Below, piece after piece: positions 41,325 through 49,993 of a stretch of 64,000 nucleotides of DNA. The position numbers were made by a program, and so were the translations under genes. Position 1 is the stretch's first letter. Each line of letters opens with the position of its first letter. The notes beneath the pieces are model-generated. The model saw nothing but the letters and a program-made list of their open reading frames with translations. It had not been told where the DNA came from and made no database searches. Source of the DNA: Limosilactobacillus pulli (GTDB lineage: Bacteria > Bacillota > Bacilli > Lactobacillales > Lactobacillaceae); contig NZ_CANCWQ010000001.1 of NCBI RefSeq assembly GCF_947381555.1, positions 86,330 to 150,329 on the forward strand. The letters run 5' to 3'.

Positions 41325-42292
41325 CAGTTTTCACCTTTGCTTTCATCCAACTTTTTAACCAGTTCGGCAGCACTTCCCTGATCAATCACCAAAACGTTGG
41401 CATAACCAGCCTGCAGTGCCCCGGCTGTGGCCTGGACCTTAGCTGGGTTGGCAATTACCATAATCCGCTCGGGAATCTTTTTTAAATGCTCCAGATCAAT
41501 GCCAATCGTCCGCTGATCAATCTGCGGTGCCACGATCTGGCCATTTTGATCGATAAAGCGTGAAAAAACGTCACCCACGGCATGCTGCTGTAAATACTGC
41601 TGCTCTGCTTGGCTAAAATAGCCCAGGTGAAACAGCAATGCCGAGTCACGCACTGTCCCAACGGTAAAAACAGCAATATCTGCTTTTTTTCCCAGATCCA
41701 GAATATATTTGATATGCGTATCCTGTTCAACCAGTTCCTTGGTTGTCTGATGATCAAAGATAACCGGCAATGGCAGATACTGTGGCAAAGTATGAAAGGC
41801 ACTGGCAAATGCATTGACGCTTTCAAAAGCATAATTTTTCTGTTTGGTATTGGCAACGCTGCCCTTGAGCTGAACGACCGTAACCCCATGTACGTCTTCA
41901 GGCGAGAGGTGCTGAGCGATGGCATGAATCGTTTTGCCCCAGGCCAAGCCAATCGTATCATCGTTTTTAACGACTTTTTCAATGTATTGAGCCGCCGCTG
42001 CCCCCACCAGCTCCAATAACTCACCACTAGCCGTCATCTCTGAAGGTACAACGATGGCATTGCTTAGGTGATAATGCGCTTTTAGCTGATCAGCCAACTG
42101 CTGCGTTGAGACCAATGGATTATTAATCCTGATCTGAACAATGCCGCTTTCTCTGGCATACTGCAGCAGTCGTGATACCGTAGGCCGCGATAAACTCAGC
42201 TCAGCCGCAATCCGACTCTGCCGCCAGTCATTTTGATAATAGAGCTGTGCGACTTTAACGGCTAAAGCACGCTTGTCGGTTTCATCAGTCAT
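41324..42292 (-). CDS. deoR: SorC family transcriptional repressor DeoR
   Basis: A 322-residue SorC/DeoR-type repressor. An N-terminal helix-turn-helix (about 9-55, VAQLYYQNDWRQSRIAAELSLSRPTVSRLL) precedes a sugar-phosphate-binding domain (about 60-320, DTIGLAWGKTIHAIA and KADIAVFTVGTVRD). The Bacillus homologue represses dra-nupC-pdp and is released by deoxyribose-5-phosphate. The same inducer is made and used by the enzymes encoded upstream. ATG at 42292 is placed by AAGGTGG; the frame upstream lacks a site. The mga-like gene follows at once. Confidence 0.92.
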   Translation of the reverse strand: MTDETDKRALAVKVAQLYYQNDWRQSRIAAELSLSRPTVSRLLQYARESGIVQIRINNPLVSTQQLADQLKAHYHLSNAIVVPSEMTASGELLELVGAAAAQYIEKVVKNDDTIGLAWGKTIHAIAQHLSPEDVHGVTVVQLKGSVANTKQKNYAFESVNAFASAFHTLPQYLPLPVIFDHQTTKELVEQDTHIKYILDLGKKADIAVFTVGTVRDSALLFHLGYFSQAEQQYLQQHAVGDVFSRFIDQNGQIVAPQIDQRTIGIDLEHLKKIPERIMVIANPAKVQATAGALQAGYANVLVIDQGSAAELVKKLDESKGEN

Positions 42293-42330
42293 TTTCCCAT
42301 CCACCTTCTGATTTTTTCCCATTCAATTTT

Positions 42331-42358
42331 ACTATAAGAAAAGACGGCCCGTCATCAA
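42331..42358 (-). promoter_or_regulatory. possible deoR promoter nested in the deoD terminator
   Basis: TTGATG (42353-42358), 16 bases, TATAGT (42331-42336) on the minus strand. The -35 lies inside the deoD terminator hairpin and the -10 just after its T tail. An ATTCAAT half-site lies at the expected start region. Confidence 0.45.
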
Positions 42359-42370
42359 CGGTCCGTCCTT
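42339..42370 (-). terminator. deoD terminator
   Basis: GACGGCCCGT and ACGGTCCGTC arms (one mismatch) around CATCA, followed by TTTTC on the minus strand, between deoD and deoR. It separates the enzyme genes from the regulators. Confidence 0.8.
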
Positions 42371-42388
42371 TTAAAACTTTGATATCTA

Positions 42389-43108
42389 TCAGTCAGTCTG
42401 AGCAATTGCCGTTTCCAGGCTGATCTTGATCATGTCGTTAAACGTTTTTTCTCGTTCGGCAGCCGTCGTCTTTTCTTGACTGCCAAATAAAAGATCACTG
42501 ACCGTTAAAACGGAGAGGGCCTTAAAATGCAGCTTGGCGGCCAGCAGATAAAGTCCGGCTGACTCCATCTCAGTACCAATTACGCCATAGTCGGCCAGCT
42601 TTTTCATATCAAGGTCATCATTATAGAAGCGGTCAGCAGCAAAGATATCGCCAACCTTGGGCTCGATGCCCATTTTCTTGGCAACGTGGTAGGCCGTGTC
42701 CAGCAATTTAAAGTCAGCCAGTGGCGCAAAGTGCACGCCAGATTGGAATGAATTGGCAACCACGGCAGAATCGGTTGATGATCCCGAAGCCAGACAGACA
42801 TCTCTTAACTTGACATCTGGAGCCATCCCGCCACAAGAGCCAACCCGAATGATCGTTTTGACACCGTAAAAGCGGACCAGTTCATTGATGTAGATCGACA
42901 TGGAAGGAATCCCCATTCCCGATCCTTGAACCGAAATGCGATGTCCCTTGTACTCACCCGTATAGCCAAATGCATTGCGGACATGATTAACCTGCTTTAC
43001 ATTAGTCAAAAAGTTTTCGGCAATGTATTTAGCCCGCAGCGGATCGCCTGGCAGCAATACCGTTTCTGCATAGTCACCGTTTTGTGCTTCAATATGTGGC
43101 GTACTCAT
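42389..43108 (-). CDS. deoD: purine-nucleoside phosphorylase (hexameric type)
   Basis: A 239-residue DeoD enzyme that splits purine (deoxy)nucleosides to base and (deoxy)ribose-1-phosphate. Visible are the phosphate-binding LLPGDPLRAKYIAENFL (about 18-34), RVGSCGG (about 87-93), and the ESAG sugar-contact motif in TEMESAGLYLLA. The nucleobase Asp lies in VSDLLFG. Fourth enzyme gene of the deo operon, 11 bases after pdp. Confidence 0.96.
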   Translation of the reverse strand: MSTPHIEAQNGDYAETVLLPGDPLRAKYIAENFLTNVKQVNHVRNAFGYTGEYKGHRISVQGSGMGIPSMSIYINELVRFYGVKTIIRVGSCGGMAPDVKLRDVCLASGSSTDSAVVANSFQSGVHFAPLADFKLLDTAYHVAKKMGIEPKVGDIFAADRFYNDDLDMKKLADYGVIGTEMESAGLYLLAAKLHFKALSVLTVSDLLFGSQEKTTAAEREKTFNDMIKISLETAIAQTD

Positions 43109-43119
43109 TAAAATGCCCC

Positions 43120-44418
43120 CTATTCGATAATCTCGTGAATCAAGACAGGTGCTTTGGCTGCTTCCTTAATGGCAACAGCTTGATCCAATAATTCTTTGAC
43201 GTCATCAACATTTTCACGATTGCTCCAGATCGTCATGATCGACTCACCTTTTTGGACTGGATCGCCAATCTTTTTGTGCAGCTCAATGCCAACTGCATAA
43301 TCCAATTTATCATCGGCTTTTTGACGACCACCGCCCATCAGCATGCTGGCCATCCCAATCTCATCAGCCGTCAGCTTGGCAATTACACCGTCTTTTTGAG
43401 CGGGGTATTCAATTCGATACTTGGCATGCGGCATCAGCGAATAGTCGTCAACCACGTTTGGATCACCATGCTGAGCCTTGATCATTGCCTTAAAGCGAGC
43501 CAATGCCGAGCCATCAGTGATCGTCTGTTCCAATTTGGCACGTGCTTCAGCTAAATCGGCTGCTTTTTGGCCCATCACGACCATGCGGCTGCCCAGTTCC
43601 AATACCAGCTCCAACAAGTCTTTTGGCCCGTTGCCTTTTAACAGATCCAGCGTCTCTTCAATTTCCAGCGTATTACCAATTTTAGACCCTAAAGGCTGAT
43701 TCATATCCGAGATCACGGCTTCGCACTTCAAGCCGGCCCGCTTGCCAATTGCAACCAATGCTTGTGCCAGCTGAACAGCCGCTTCTTCGGTCTTCATAAA
43801 TGCACCGGCACCGGTTTTGACGTCAATTACTAAAGCATCAGTTCCTGAGGCCAGCTTTTTGCTCATAATTGAGCTGGCGATCAGTGGGATCGAATCTACC
43901 GTATCGGTAACGTCGCGCAGCGCATAGATCTTTTTATCAGCTGGAGCAACGTCTCTAGTAGCACCGACAATCGCCAGTTTTTCTTTGGCAACTTGATTGA
44001 TAAAGCCCTGCTCACTTAGTTCAACTTGAAAACCTGGGATCGCCTCCAGCTTATCTAACGTTCCCCCGGTATGACCAAGACCGCGTCCTGAGATCATTGG
44101 TACCGGAATGCCCAGTGCAGCTACCATCGCAGCCAGTGGCAGACTGGTCTTGTCGCCAACACCGCCAGTCGAGTGCTTATCAACCTTGATGCCGGGAATC
44201 TTTGACAGATCCAGCCGCTCACCAGAATGCATCATCTTCATTGTTAGCTGCGTTTGCTCATGATCCGTCATCCCTTGAAAATAGATTGCCATCAAAAGCG
44301 CGCTGATTTGATAATCAGGCAATGATCCATCAACTACGCCGTCGACAAAAAACTGCAGCTGCTCATCACTTAAGACGCCACCATTGCGTTTTTGATCAAT
44401 TACATCCACCATTCGCAT
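43120..44418 (-). CDS. pdp: pyrimidine-nucleoside phosphorylase
   Basis: A 432-residue thymidine/uridine phosphorylase. The family signature (S-G-R-G-L-x-H-T-G-G-T-x-D-K-L-E) is present as SGRGLGHTGGTLDKLEAIPG (about 113-132), with the phosphate site KHSTGGVGDKTSL before it. The C-terminal PYNP domain (about 345-430) begins near the GVIAKLTADEIG segment. It converts deoxyuridine and thymidine to base and deoxyribose-1-phosphate for DeoB. Confidence 0.96.
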   Translation of the reverse strand: MRMVDVIDQKRNGGVLSDEQLQFFVDGVVDGSLPDYQISALLMAIYFQGMTDHEQTQLTMKMMHSGERLDLSKIPGIKVDKHSTGGVGDKTSLPLAAMVAALGIPVPMISGRGLGHTGGTLDKLEAIPGFQVELSEQGFINQVAKEKLAIVGATRDVAPADKKIYALRDVTDTVDSIPLIASSIMSKKLASGTDALVIDVKTGAGAFMKTEEAAVQLAQALVAIGKRAGLKCEAVISDMNQPLGSKIGNTLEIEETLDLLKGNGPKDLLELVLELGSRMVVMGQKAADLAEARAKLEQTITDGSALARFKAMIKAQHGDPNVVDDYSLMPHAKYRIEYPAQKDGVIAKLTADEIGMASMLMGGGRQKADDKLDYAVGIELHKKIGDPVQKGESIMTIWSNRENVDDVKELLDQAVAIKEAAKAPVLIHEIIE

Positions 44419-44439
44419 GATGAATCCCCCTTTAATTGA

Positions 44440-45636
44440 TTAATTTTCAATTGCCGACAAAAAGCTCGTACCGACCTGATTACCACTAACGCCAAAGTTT
44501 TCCATGATTGTAGCGCCTAAGTCAGCAAACGTTTGGCGCGTGCCCAGCGACTGACCAGGATGCTTCATTGATGGCGAGTAGGCCAAAAGCGGCGTAACTT
44601 CTCTAGTATGATCCGTACCACGGAAGCAAGGATCGTTGCCATGATCAGCCGTAATCAAAAGCAGATCATCATCGCGCATGTTTTCAAGCACCGTCCCCAG
44701 CCGCTTGTCAAAGTCCATCAAAGCCTTGCCAAAGCCTTCTGGATTGCGACGGTGACCATACATGGCATCAAAGTCGACCAGATTTACGAAGCAAAAGCCA
44801 TGGAAGTCTTCTTGCATGACATGGTCAACGTGATCCATCCCATCCATGTTGCTTTCATTATGGTAGCCTTCCGTAATGCCGTGTCCAGAGAAGATATCGT
44901 TGATCTTGCCAATACCGATTACGTCCAGGCCGGCTTCTTTCAGATGATCCAGATCAGTCTTGCCGGTTGGTTCCAAGCTAAAGTCATGACGGTTGGCCGT
45001 TCTGGTAAAGTGATCCTTGTCTGGACCAACGTATGGACGAGCAATGATGCGACCGACCGTATACTCGGGACCATTGACCAGCGTCCGCGCATAACGGCAG
45101 ATCCGATAGAGTTCTTCGACTGGGATTACATCCTCATGAGCTGCAATCTGTAGAACCGAGTCGCCGGACGTGTAGACGATCAGATCCCCTGTCTTCATTT
45201 GTTGCTCACCATAGTCATGAATGACTTCCGTGCCGGAATATGGCTTGTTGACGATTACCTTGCGGCCAGAAAACTCTTCCAGCTTTTTGATAATGCTGTC
45301 TGGAAAGCCGTTTGGAAAAGTCGATAGTGGCTTTTTAACCGGCAGCTCCATCATTTCCCAGTGACCGTCCATACTGTCTTTTCCGGCTGAGATTTCGGCC
45401 ATCTTGCCAAAGCAGCCTTTTGCCGGATCCGCAACCGCCACGCCTTGAATCGGGTCCTCAGGCCGAATATTGCTCAGCCCTAATTTAGCCAGGTTGGGCA
45501 GTGCCAGTTTTCCTTGATACCATTTGCCAATGTGACCCAGCGTGTCGGCACCATCATCACCAAATTTTTTGCCATCGGGTGCTTCACCTATTCCGACCGA
45601 ATCCAAAACAATGCCAAATACTCGTTGATACGTCAT
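44440..45636 (-). CDS. deoB: phosphopentomutase
   Basis: A 398-residue alkaline-phosphatase-fold mutase that turns (deoxy)ribose-1-phosphate into the 5-phosphate. The metal site begins GIVLDSVGIGEAPD and ends LLITADHGNDP with TDHTREVTPLL. The phosphorylated Thr lies in the cap-core junction segment SGTEVIHDYG or nearby. In the operon it links the phosphorylases (pdp, deoD) with the aldolase DeoC. Confidence 0.97.
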   Translation of the reverse strand: MTYQRVFGIVLDSVGIGEAPDGKKFGDDGADTLGHIGKWYQGKLALPNLAKLGLSNIRPEDPIQGVAVADPAKGCFGKMAEISAGKDSMDGHWEMMELPVKKPLSTFPNGFPDSIIKKLEEFSGRKVIVNKPYSGTEVIHDYGEQQMKTGDLIVYTSGDSVLQIAAHEDVIPVEELYRICRYARTLVNGPEYTVGRIIARPYVGPDKDHFTRTANRHDFSLEPTGKTDLDHLKEAGLDVIGIGKINDIFSGHGITEGYHNESNMDGMDHVDHVMQEDFHGFCFVNLVDFDAMYGHRRNPEGFGKALMDFDKRLGTVLENMRDDDLLLITADHGNDPCFRGTDHTREVTPLLAYSPSMKHPGQSLGTRQTFADLGATIMENFGVSGNQVGTSFLSAIEN

Positions 45637-45684
45637 AATCTTTTCCTCCCCTGAATCGATGTGTCAGACGTTTCAAAACAGTTT

Positions 45685-46359
45685 CTATTGCCGAGCAGCT
45701 TCTTCTAAGATCTGAACCGAGGCTGAAACTCCCAGCCGGTTGGCACCGGCTTCAATCATGGCATATGCTTCATCGAGGTGGTGAATGCCGCCAGAAGCCT
45801 TGATCTTAAAATCAGGGCCAACCGCCTGGCGCATCAAGGCAACATCTTCTGCCTTGGCACCACCTGTTGAAAATCCGGTTGAGGTCTTAACAAAATCAGC
45901 ACCACCTGCAATCGTCAGCTTAGAGGCCGTTACTTTTTCATCATCGGTCAAAAGGCATGTTTCGATGATAACCTTCAAGAGCTTATCGTGATCATGAACA
46001 GCTTTGGCAACTGCTTGAATGTCTTGTTTAACGATATCGGTATGGCCGGACTTTAATTCGCCAATATTAATAACCATATCGATTTCTTCAGCACCGTTTT
46101 TAATGGCATCAATGGCTTCGGCAACCTTGATTTCAGTTGTCGAAGCCCCCAGAGGAAAGCCGATTACGGTACAAGTGTTGACGTCCGTATCTTTTAAGCG
46201 ATCAGCGGTATGTTTGACCCAGTATGGATTGATGCAGACCGAGGCCGTGTTGTACTTGATGGCTTCGTCTATGCATTGATCGATCATTGCCTGAGTGGCA
46301 TCTGGCTTGAGCATCGTGTGATCCATGTATTTAGCAAGTTCTGCAACTGTAAGTTTCAT
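45685..46359 (-). CDS. deoC: deoxyribose-phosphate aldolase
   Basis: A 224-residue class I aldolase that splits deoxyribose-5-phosphate to glyceraldehyde-3-phosphate and acetaldehyde. The Schiff-base lysine is in FVKTSTGFS (about 152-160), the proton relay lysine in FKIKASGGI (about 180-188), and the N-terminal DHTMLKPDA binds substrate. AAAGGGG before ATG 46359 sets the start. It is the first gene of deoC-deoB-pdp-deoD, under the promoter at 46392-46420. Confidence 0.97.
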   Translation of the reverse strand: MKLTVAELAKYMDHTMLKPDATQAMIDQCIDEAIKYNTASVCINPYWVKHTADRLKDTDVNTCTVIGFPLGASTTEIKVAEAIDAIKNGAEEIDMVINIGELKSGHTDIVKQDIQAVAKAVHDHDKLLKVIIETCLLTDDEKVTASKLTIAGGADFVKTSTGFSTGGAKAEDVALMRQAVGPDFKIKASGGIHHLDEAYAMIEAGANRLGVSASVQILEEAARQ

Positions 46360-46391
46360 TTTTGTAACCCCTTTCATAAATGAACGCTTTT

Positions 46392-46420
46392 ACTATACCA
46401 CGTTTTGAAATAAATTCCAA
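46392..46420 (-). promoter_or_regulatory. deo operon promoter with candidate DeoR operator
   Basis: TTGGAA (46415-46420), 17 bases, TATAGT (46392-46397) on the minus strand. The inverted repeat TTGAAAT-AA-ATTCCAA (46405-46420, one mismatch) overlaps the -35 and spacer and resembles the ATTGAA/TTCAAT palindrome bound by Bacillus DeoR, so repression by the deoR product is likely. Confidence 0.65.
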
Positions 46421-46474
46421 TAATTCTTAGAAATTATTTTCTAGCAGTACTGATCAATTTTTCAAAAAGCAAAC

Positions 46475-46515
46475 AAAAAGGGCCTTGCCAAAGAGATTTC
46501 TCCTTGGCAAAGCCC
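46475..46515 (-). terminator. trmB terminator
   Basis: GGGCCTTGCCAAAGAG and CTCCTTGGCAAAGCCC form a long, nearly perfect stem with a 4-base loop and a minus-strand T-run, 11 bases after trmB. Confidence 0.9.
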
Positions 46516-46526
46516 ATTAGATATAG

Positions 46527-47171
46527 TTAGGCAAAGTGTGCCTTTAATTTATAAATTGGCTGACTCTTAGCCGCAAATTTTTGCTCATATTCCGTTTCAA
46601 CGTTGTTTTCATTCTCATCACTGTGATGCAGATCCAGCCAGACCCCATCGTATTGCATACCGTAGTTGTTCATGCTGACTAATGAGAACTCAAAAAAGCC
46701 CATGTTGTCGGTCTTTAATTCGATCGTTCCGTGTGGCACCAATACTTTTTCATAGTTAGCCAAAAACGTCTTGTAAGTCAGCCTGCGCTTGGCGTGACGT
46801 GACTTTGGCCATGGATCGGAAAAGTTCAAAAACAGACGATCAATCTCGCCATCAGAAAAGAACTCATCCAAGCCAGCTCCGTTGGCACAGATAAACTGCA
46901 AGTTGGGTAATTCTTCGTCTTCCAGCGATTTTTTCAAAGCAATGCCTGCCACCGTCGAAACCACGTCCAAGCCGATAAAGTTGACTTCGGGATGCGCCTT
47001 GGCCATGCCAATTGCAAACTGGCCCTTGCCCATACCGACTTCAAGCCAGATTGGCTGTTCTTTTTCAAAGCGGCTCTGCCATTTGCCTTTAAATTGAGCC
47101 GGGTCGGTGGTGATTTTTTCTGGATGGGCTTCAATCAGTGGTTCAGCCCATTTCTTGTGTTTTACTCGCAT
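46527..47171 (-). CDS. trmB: tRNA (guanine-N7-)-methyltransferase
   Basis: A 214-residue SAM enzyme that methylates G46 in tRNA. Motif I is WLEVGMGKGQFAIGMA (about 42-57), with FIGLDVVS next, and the family motif LNFSDPWPKSRHAKRRLT is complete. The C-terminal catalytic part has LKTDNMGFFEFS. It follows ecsB closely (9 bases) and ends at a strong terminator. Confidence 0.97.
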   Translation of the reverse strand: MRVKHKKWAEPLIEAHPEKITTDPAQFKGKWQSRFEKEQPIWLEVGMGKGQFAIGMAKAHPEVNFIGLDVVSTVAGIALKKSLEDEELPNLQFICANGAGLDEFFSDGEIDRLFLNFSDPWPKSRHAKRRLTYKTFLANYEKVLVPHGTIELKTDNMGFFEFSLVSMNNYGMQYDGVWLDLHHSDENENNVETEYEQKFAAKSQPIYKLKAHFA

Positions 47172-47180
47172 TGGTTATCC

Positions 47181-48374
47181 TCACTTTTGCATTTTCTTTT
47201 TGAAATAGATATTAATCAGCCAGTACAGCCCCAAAACGGCCAAAGCCAGACTGCTCAGCATACTGAGCCAGTCAAGGCTCCTGCCCAGTGCGGCCAGAAT
47301 CAACAAAAGGCTCAAACTGCCCATGACCTTTTTTAAAAAGACCTGAAAATCGGTTAGCTGCGTGACTTGATCAATTGGGTAAAGGTGGGTAAAGACGTTG
47401 TTTTGATAGTGATCAACAAACGTCATCAGCTGCATGGCAATCAGATAGATAAACAATAAAACCAGGATACATCTCAGCCAGCCCAGTGGTACAAAAAAGA
47501 TGATCAGCATGCCGACAATCGTCAATCTAACGACCAGGCCGCTGGTTTCCGTATCGCGTATAAAGCCGCGCGCATATAGATAAGACCAGGCATGGTTAGG
47601 AATCGTCAGCCATTTAATCAAACCTTGCGCCCAGGCACGCCGCTTAATACCGCCTTTAACGCTTGGCACATCGGTAAACAGGTTAAAGAAACGATAAACG
47701 TCATACATGCGGTGCTGTTCACCGTCAACGGCCGCTCGCCAATCAAGATCCTGCTTTTTCAACCCGATGCTAACTGCCAACCATATTAACAGTGAGACGA
47801 CACTGCCCCACAACGGTGAAAGCAGCCATGACATTATGCCGATTAACAGTGGCAGCAGCCACTGACCAGCCCGCAACAGCTTTTGATGTCGCGACCATTG
47901 CAGACTTAAACGCGCCTTGGCTAAAACCAGCCAGGAAAGCTTGGCAAAAAAGCCAGCAATAAACAGCGCTAAGATGTTGGCTGCCGACATTTTGACGTCA
48001 ACCATGGCTATTGGCAGCTCGATTGTAAGCAATCCCAAGGACATCAGCTCACCAAGAACCGTACTGTATAAGAATGCCTGATTCAGATATTTTTTAATAC
48101 CATCAGCTTGAGGCAGTAAAAAGACCGGATCGGCCGGTTTGATCAGCGTTGCCATTCTGCCAACCTGCATAACCAAAACAAACCATATGATCAACAGCCA
48201 ACGGATCCACCATGCTCCCGGCGTCAATGTCTTGAGCCACTGCGCATAAGTATAGGCCAGCGCCCCGAACATAAAGAACAGCGCAATCGTAAACTGATCG
48301 TTAAAGACCAGCCGCCAGTATTTCGTCAGCTGCAGCAGATGTCTTTGCCGGCGATTTTTAAAAAGACTATTCAT
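47181..48374 (-). CDS. ecsB: ABC transporter permease EcsB
   Basis: A 397-residue polytopic protein, with helices in pairs from about residue 27 to 395, matching the EcsB family. With EcsA it forms an ABC transporter known in Bacillus and Staphylococcus to affect secretion, intramembrane proteolysis of signal peptides (RasP) and competence; the substrate is not settled. ATG 48374 overlaps the ecsA stop, with AAGGGATGAG inside ecsA. The longer frame to 48410 is not used. prsA and htpX, also envelope-quality genes, lie nearby. Confidence 0.9.
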   Translation of the reverse strand: MNSLFKNRRQRHLLQLTKYWRLVFNDQFTIALFFMFGALAYTYAQWLKTLTPGAWWIRWLLIIWFVLVMQVGRMATLIKPADPVFLLPQADGIKKYLNQAFLYSTVLGELMSLGLLTIELPIAMVDVKMSAANILALFIAGFFAKLSWLVLAKARLSLQWSRHQKLLRAGQWLLPLLIGIMSWLLSPLWGSVVSLLIWLAVSIGLKKQDLDWRAAVDGEQHRMYDVYRFFNLFTDVPSVKGGIKRRAWAQGLIKWLTIPNHAWSYLYARGFIRDTETSGLVVRLTIVGMLIIFFVPLGWLRCILVLLFIYLIAMQLMTFVDHYQNNVFTHLYPIDQVTQLTDFQVFLKKVMGSLSLLLILAALGRSLDWLSMLSSLALAVLGLYWLINIYFKKKMQK

Positions 48375-49104
48375 CACGCTCATCCCTTGCCAAGCGTAGA
48401 TAGATGTCATCTAACGTAGAGTCGGCGCCAGCGGCTTTTTGCTGCAGCTCGTTTAACGTGCCGTGTGCCTTAACCTGACCATGTGCCAGCAAAATAAAAC
48501 GATCACAGTAGCGTTGGGCAGTGTCCAAAACATGCGTCGACATCAAGATTCCAGCCCCTTGCGCCTTTTTTTTCTCGATCAGATTCAGCAGATCATGTAC
48601 CGCCAACGGATCCAGACCATAAAACGGCTCATCGACGATAAATAATTTGGCATTCGTCATAAAGGCACTGACGATCATAACCTTTTGCTTCATCCCTTTG
48701 GAAAAATCGGCCGGAAACCAGTCCAACTTATTGTCCAGGCGAAAAGTCTCCAACAGACGATGAGCCTTTTCCCAGGTCTGATCATGATCCAGACCATATG
48801 CCATCATTGTCAGCTCTAGGTGCTCTTTTAGCGTCAGCTCGTCATACAAAATCGGCGTTTCCGGTACGTAGGCGATCTGCTGCTTATAAGCGGCTGCGTT
48901 TTCCTGTAGGCTCTGGCCATTTAAAGCGATCGATCCTGAAAACGGCCGCAGCAGACCAATCACATGATTGATCGTTGTTGACTTGCCGGCCCCATTTAAA
49001 CCGATCAACCCCACCAGCTCACCTGGCTGTACGTCAAAAGAAACGTCTTTTAAAACCGGCAGCTGTGAATAGCCACCCGTTAAGTGTTTAACTTCCAGCG
49101 CCAT
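48367..49104 (-). CDS. ecsA: ABC transporter ATP-binding protein EcsA
   Basis: A 245-residue ABC ATPase. Walker A is GLNGAGKSTT (about 36-45), the Q-loop YVPETPILYD, the signature degenerate as FSKGMKQKV (usual LSGGQ replaced), and Walker B LFIVDEPFYGLDP. The H-loop is STHV. It drives EcsB, which overlaps it by 8 bases. The hit gene diverges from it, as in Bacillus (hit-ecsABC). Confidence 0.94.
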   Translation of the reverse strand: MALEVKHLTGGYSQLPVLKDVSFDVQPGELVGLIGLNGAGKSTTINHVIGLLRPFSGSIALNGQSLQENAAAYKQQIAYVPETPILYDELTLKEHLELTMMAYGLDHDQTWEKAHRLLETFRLDNKLDWFPADFSKGMKQKVMIVSAFMTNAKLFIVDEPFYGLDPLAVHDLLNLIEKKKAQGAGILMSTHVLDTAQRYCDRFILLAHGQVKAHGTLNELQQKAAGADSTLDDIYLRLARDERDE

Positions 49105-49144
49105 AGTATCCCTTCTTTATCTTTCTTGCTTGCCTAACCGAGTA

Positions 49145-49153
49145 ATTATAACA
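49145..49153 (-). promoter_or_regulatory. ecsAB extended -10 promoter element
   Basis: TGTTATAAT (extended -10) on the minus strand, about 40 bases before ecsA. No convincing -35 is seen, as is usual for extended -10 promoters. Confidence 0.5.
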
Positions 49154-49233
49154 CATTGCTTAAAACTAACTAAGCGTGCAGATTTTTAAAAATTCGTTTA
49201 TACTTATAAAAAATTGAAAAGAGGTATTCTAGG

Positions 49234-49662
49234 ATGGAAGATTGTATTTTTTGCAAGATTATCGATGGTGAGATTCCTAGCTACACGGTTTATGAAGACG
49301 ATGTCGTAAAAGCCTTTTTAGATATTTCACAAAATACGCCTGGCCACACGCTGGTTGTGCCCAAAAAGCACGTCAAAGACATTTTTGAATACGACTCTGA
49401 ACTGGCAGCTGCCGTATTCAGCCGCTTGCCAAAGATTGCCCGGGCCATTCGCGACTCAAATCCTGACATCAAGGGCATGAACATCTTGAACAACAATGGT
49501 TCCGTGGCCTACCAATCCGTCTTCCACTCTCACATTCATCTGATCCCACGCTACAGCGACAAGGATGACTTTGGGATTACGTTTTCGGACAACTCGAACC
49601 AATATGATGAGCAAAAGTATCAGACTGTTCAACAGGCAATTATCGATCAGCTCGGTGACTAG
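49234..49662 (+). CDS. hit: HIT family hydrolase
   Basis: A 142-residue histidine-triad protein. The active-site motif is FHSHIHLIPR (HxHxHxx), and the N-terminal zinc-like CIFCKII is present as in Bacillus Hit. It should hydrolyse adenylyl conjugates such as AMP-lysine or Ap4A. AAAAGAGG precedes the ATG. It is divergent to ecsA and followed by a small coiled-coil gene. Confidence 0.96.
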   Translation: MEDCIFCKIIDGEIPSYTVYEDDVVKAFLDISQNTPGHTLVVPKKHVKDIFEYDSELAAAVFSRLPKIARAIRDSNPDIKGMNILNNNGSVAYQSVFHSHIHLIPRYSDKDDFGITFSDNSNQYDEQKYQTVQQAIIDQLGD

Positions 49663-49664
49663 CT

Positions 49665-49889
49665 ATGTTCGACGACTTCAAAAACGCTGGTCGCGATGTT
49701 TTAAACGCCGCTAAAAATCTGCAAGAGCAGCTGATGAGACTGCAAGATTGCCTAAATGAGCTGAATCAAGCAATGGACGGAGTGGCAGAATTTTCAAGAG
49801 CTGCCCAGCATGCCGTCAATTTGTGGCAGTTTAAAAACGAGCCGCGATTAGAAAAAATTCAAAAAATCATATCTAAATATCAAGCATAG
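49665..49889 (+). CDS. small helical protein downstream of hit, function unknown
   Basis: A 74-residue protein that I cannot assign. It starts 2 bases after the hit stop, with only a weak site (GGTGA) inside hit, so it depends on coupled translation. The sequence is almost wholly helical with heptad-like spacing of Leu/Ala (NLQEQLMRLQDCLNELNQAM) and ends in LEKIQKIISKY. No membrane segment is visible. Similar short genes behind hit are found in other lactobacilli, I believe. A terminator follows at once. Confidence 0.65.
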   Translation: MFDDFKNAGRDVLNAAKNLQEQLMRLQDCLNELNQAMDGVAEFSRAAQHAVNLWQFKNEPRLEKIQKIISKYQA

Positions 49890-49894
49890 TAAAT

Positions 49895-49924
49895 GGGACC
49901 GCGAAAAATCGGTCTCTTTTTTAT
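49895..49924 (+). terminator. hit operon terminator
   Basis: GGGACCG and CGGTCTC arms around GCGAAAAAT-type loop bases, followed by TTTTTT. Confidence 0.8.
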
Positions 49925-49927
49925 AAG

Positions 49928-49970
49928 AAAAAGCGCTGGATCCGGCCGATTAAAAGCTGGATTCAGCGCT
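49928..49970 (-). terminator. prsA terminator
   Basis: AGCGCTGGATCC and GGATTCAGCGCT arms (one mismatch) with TTTTTCTT on the minus strand, 24 bases after prsA and back to back with the hit terminator. Confidence 0.85.
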
Positions 49971-49993
49971 GTTGCTATTAAGAGTTGTTTTGG

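Noticed and set aside
41482..42027. 181-codon alternative frame inside deoR
   Set aside because: Composition is unlike a protein from this genome (Trp/Arg/Ser-rich); deoR covers it fully.
44608..45153. 181-codon antisense frame in deoB
   Set aside because: It is a shadow of deoB codon bias without a site or promoter.
46378..46395. Possible catabolite-response (cre) element near the deoC promoter (AAAGCGTTCA on the minus strand)
   Set aside because: The second half of the cre pattern is missing; at most a half-site.
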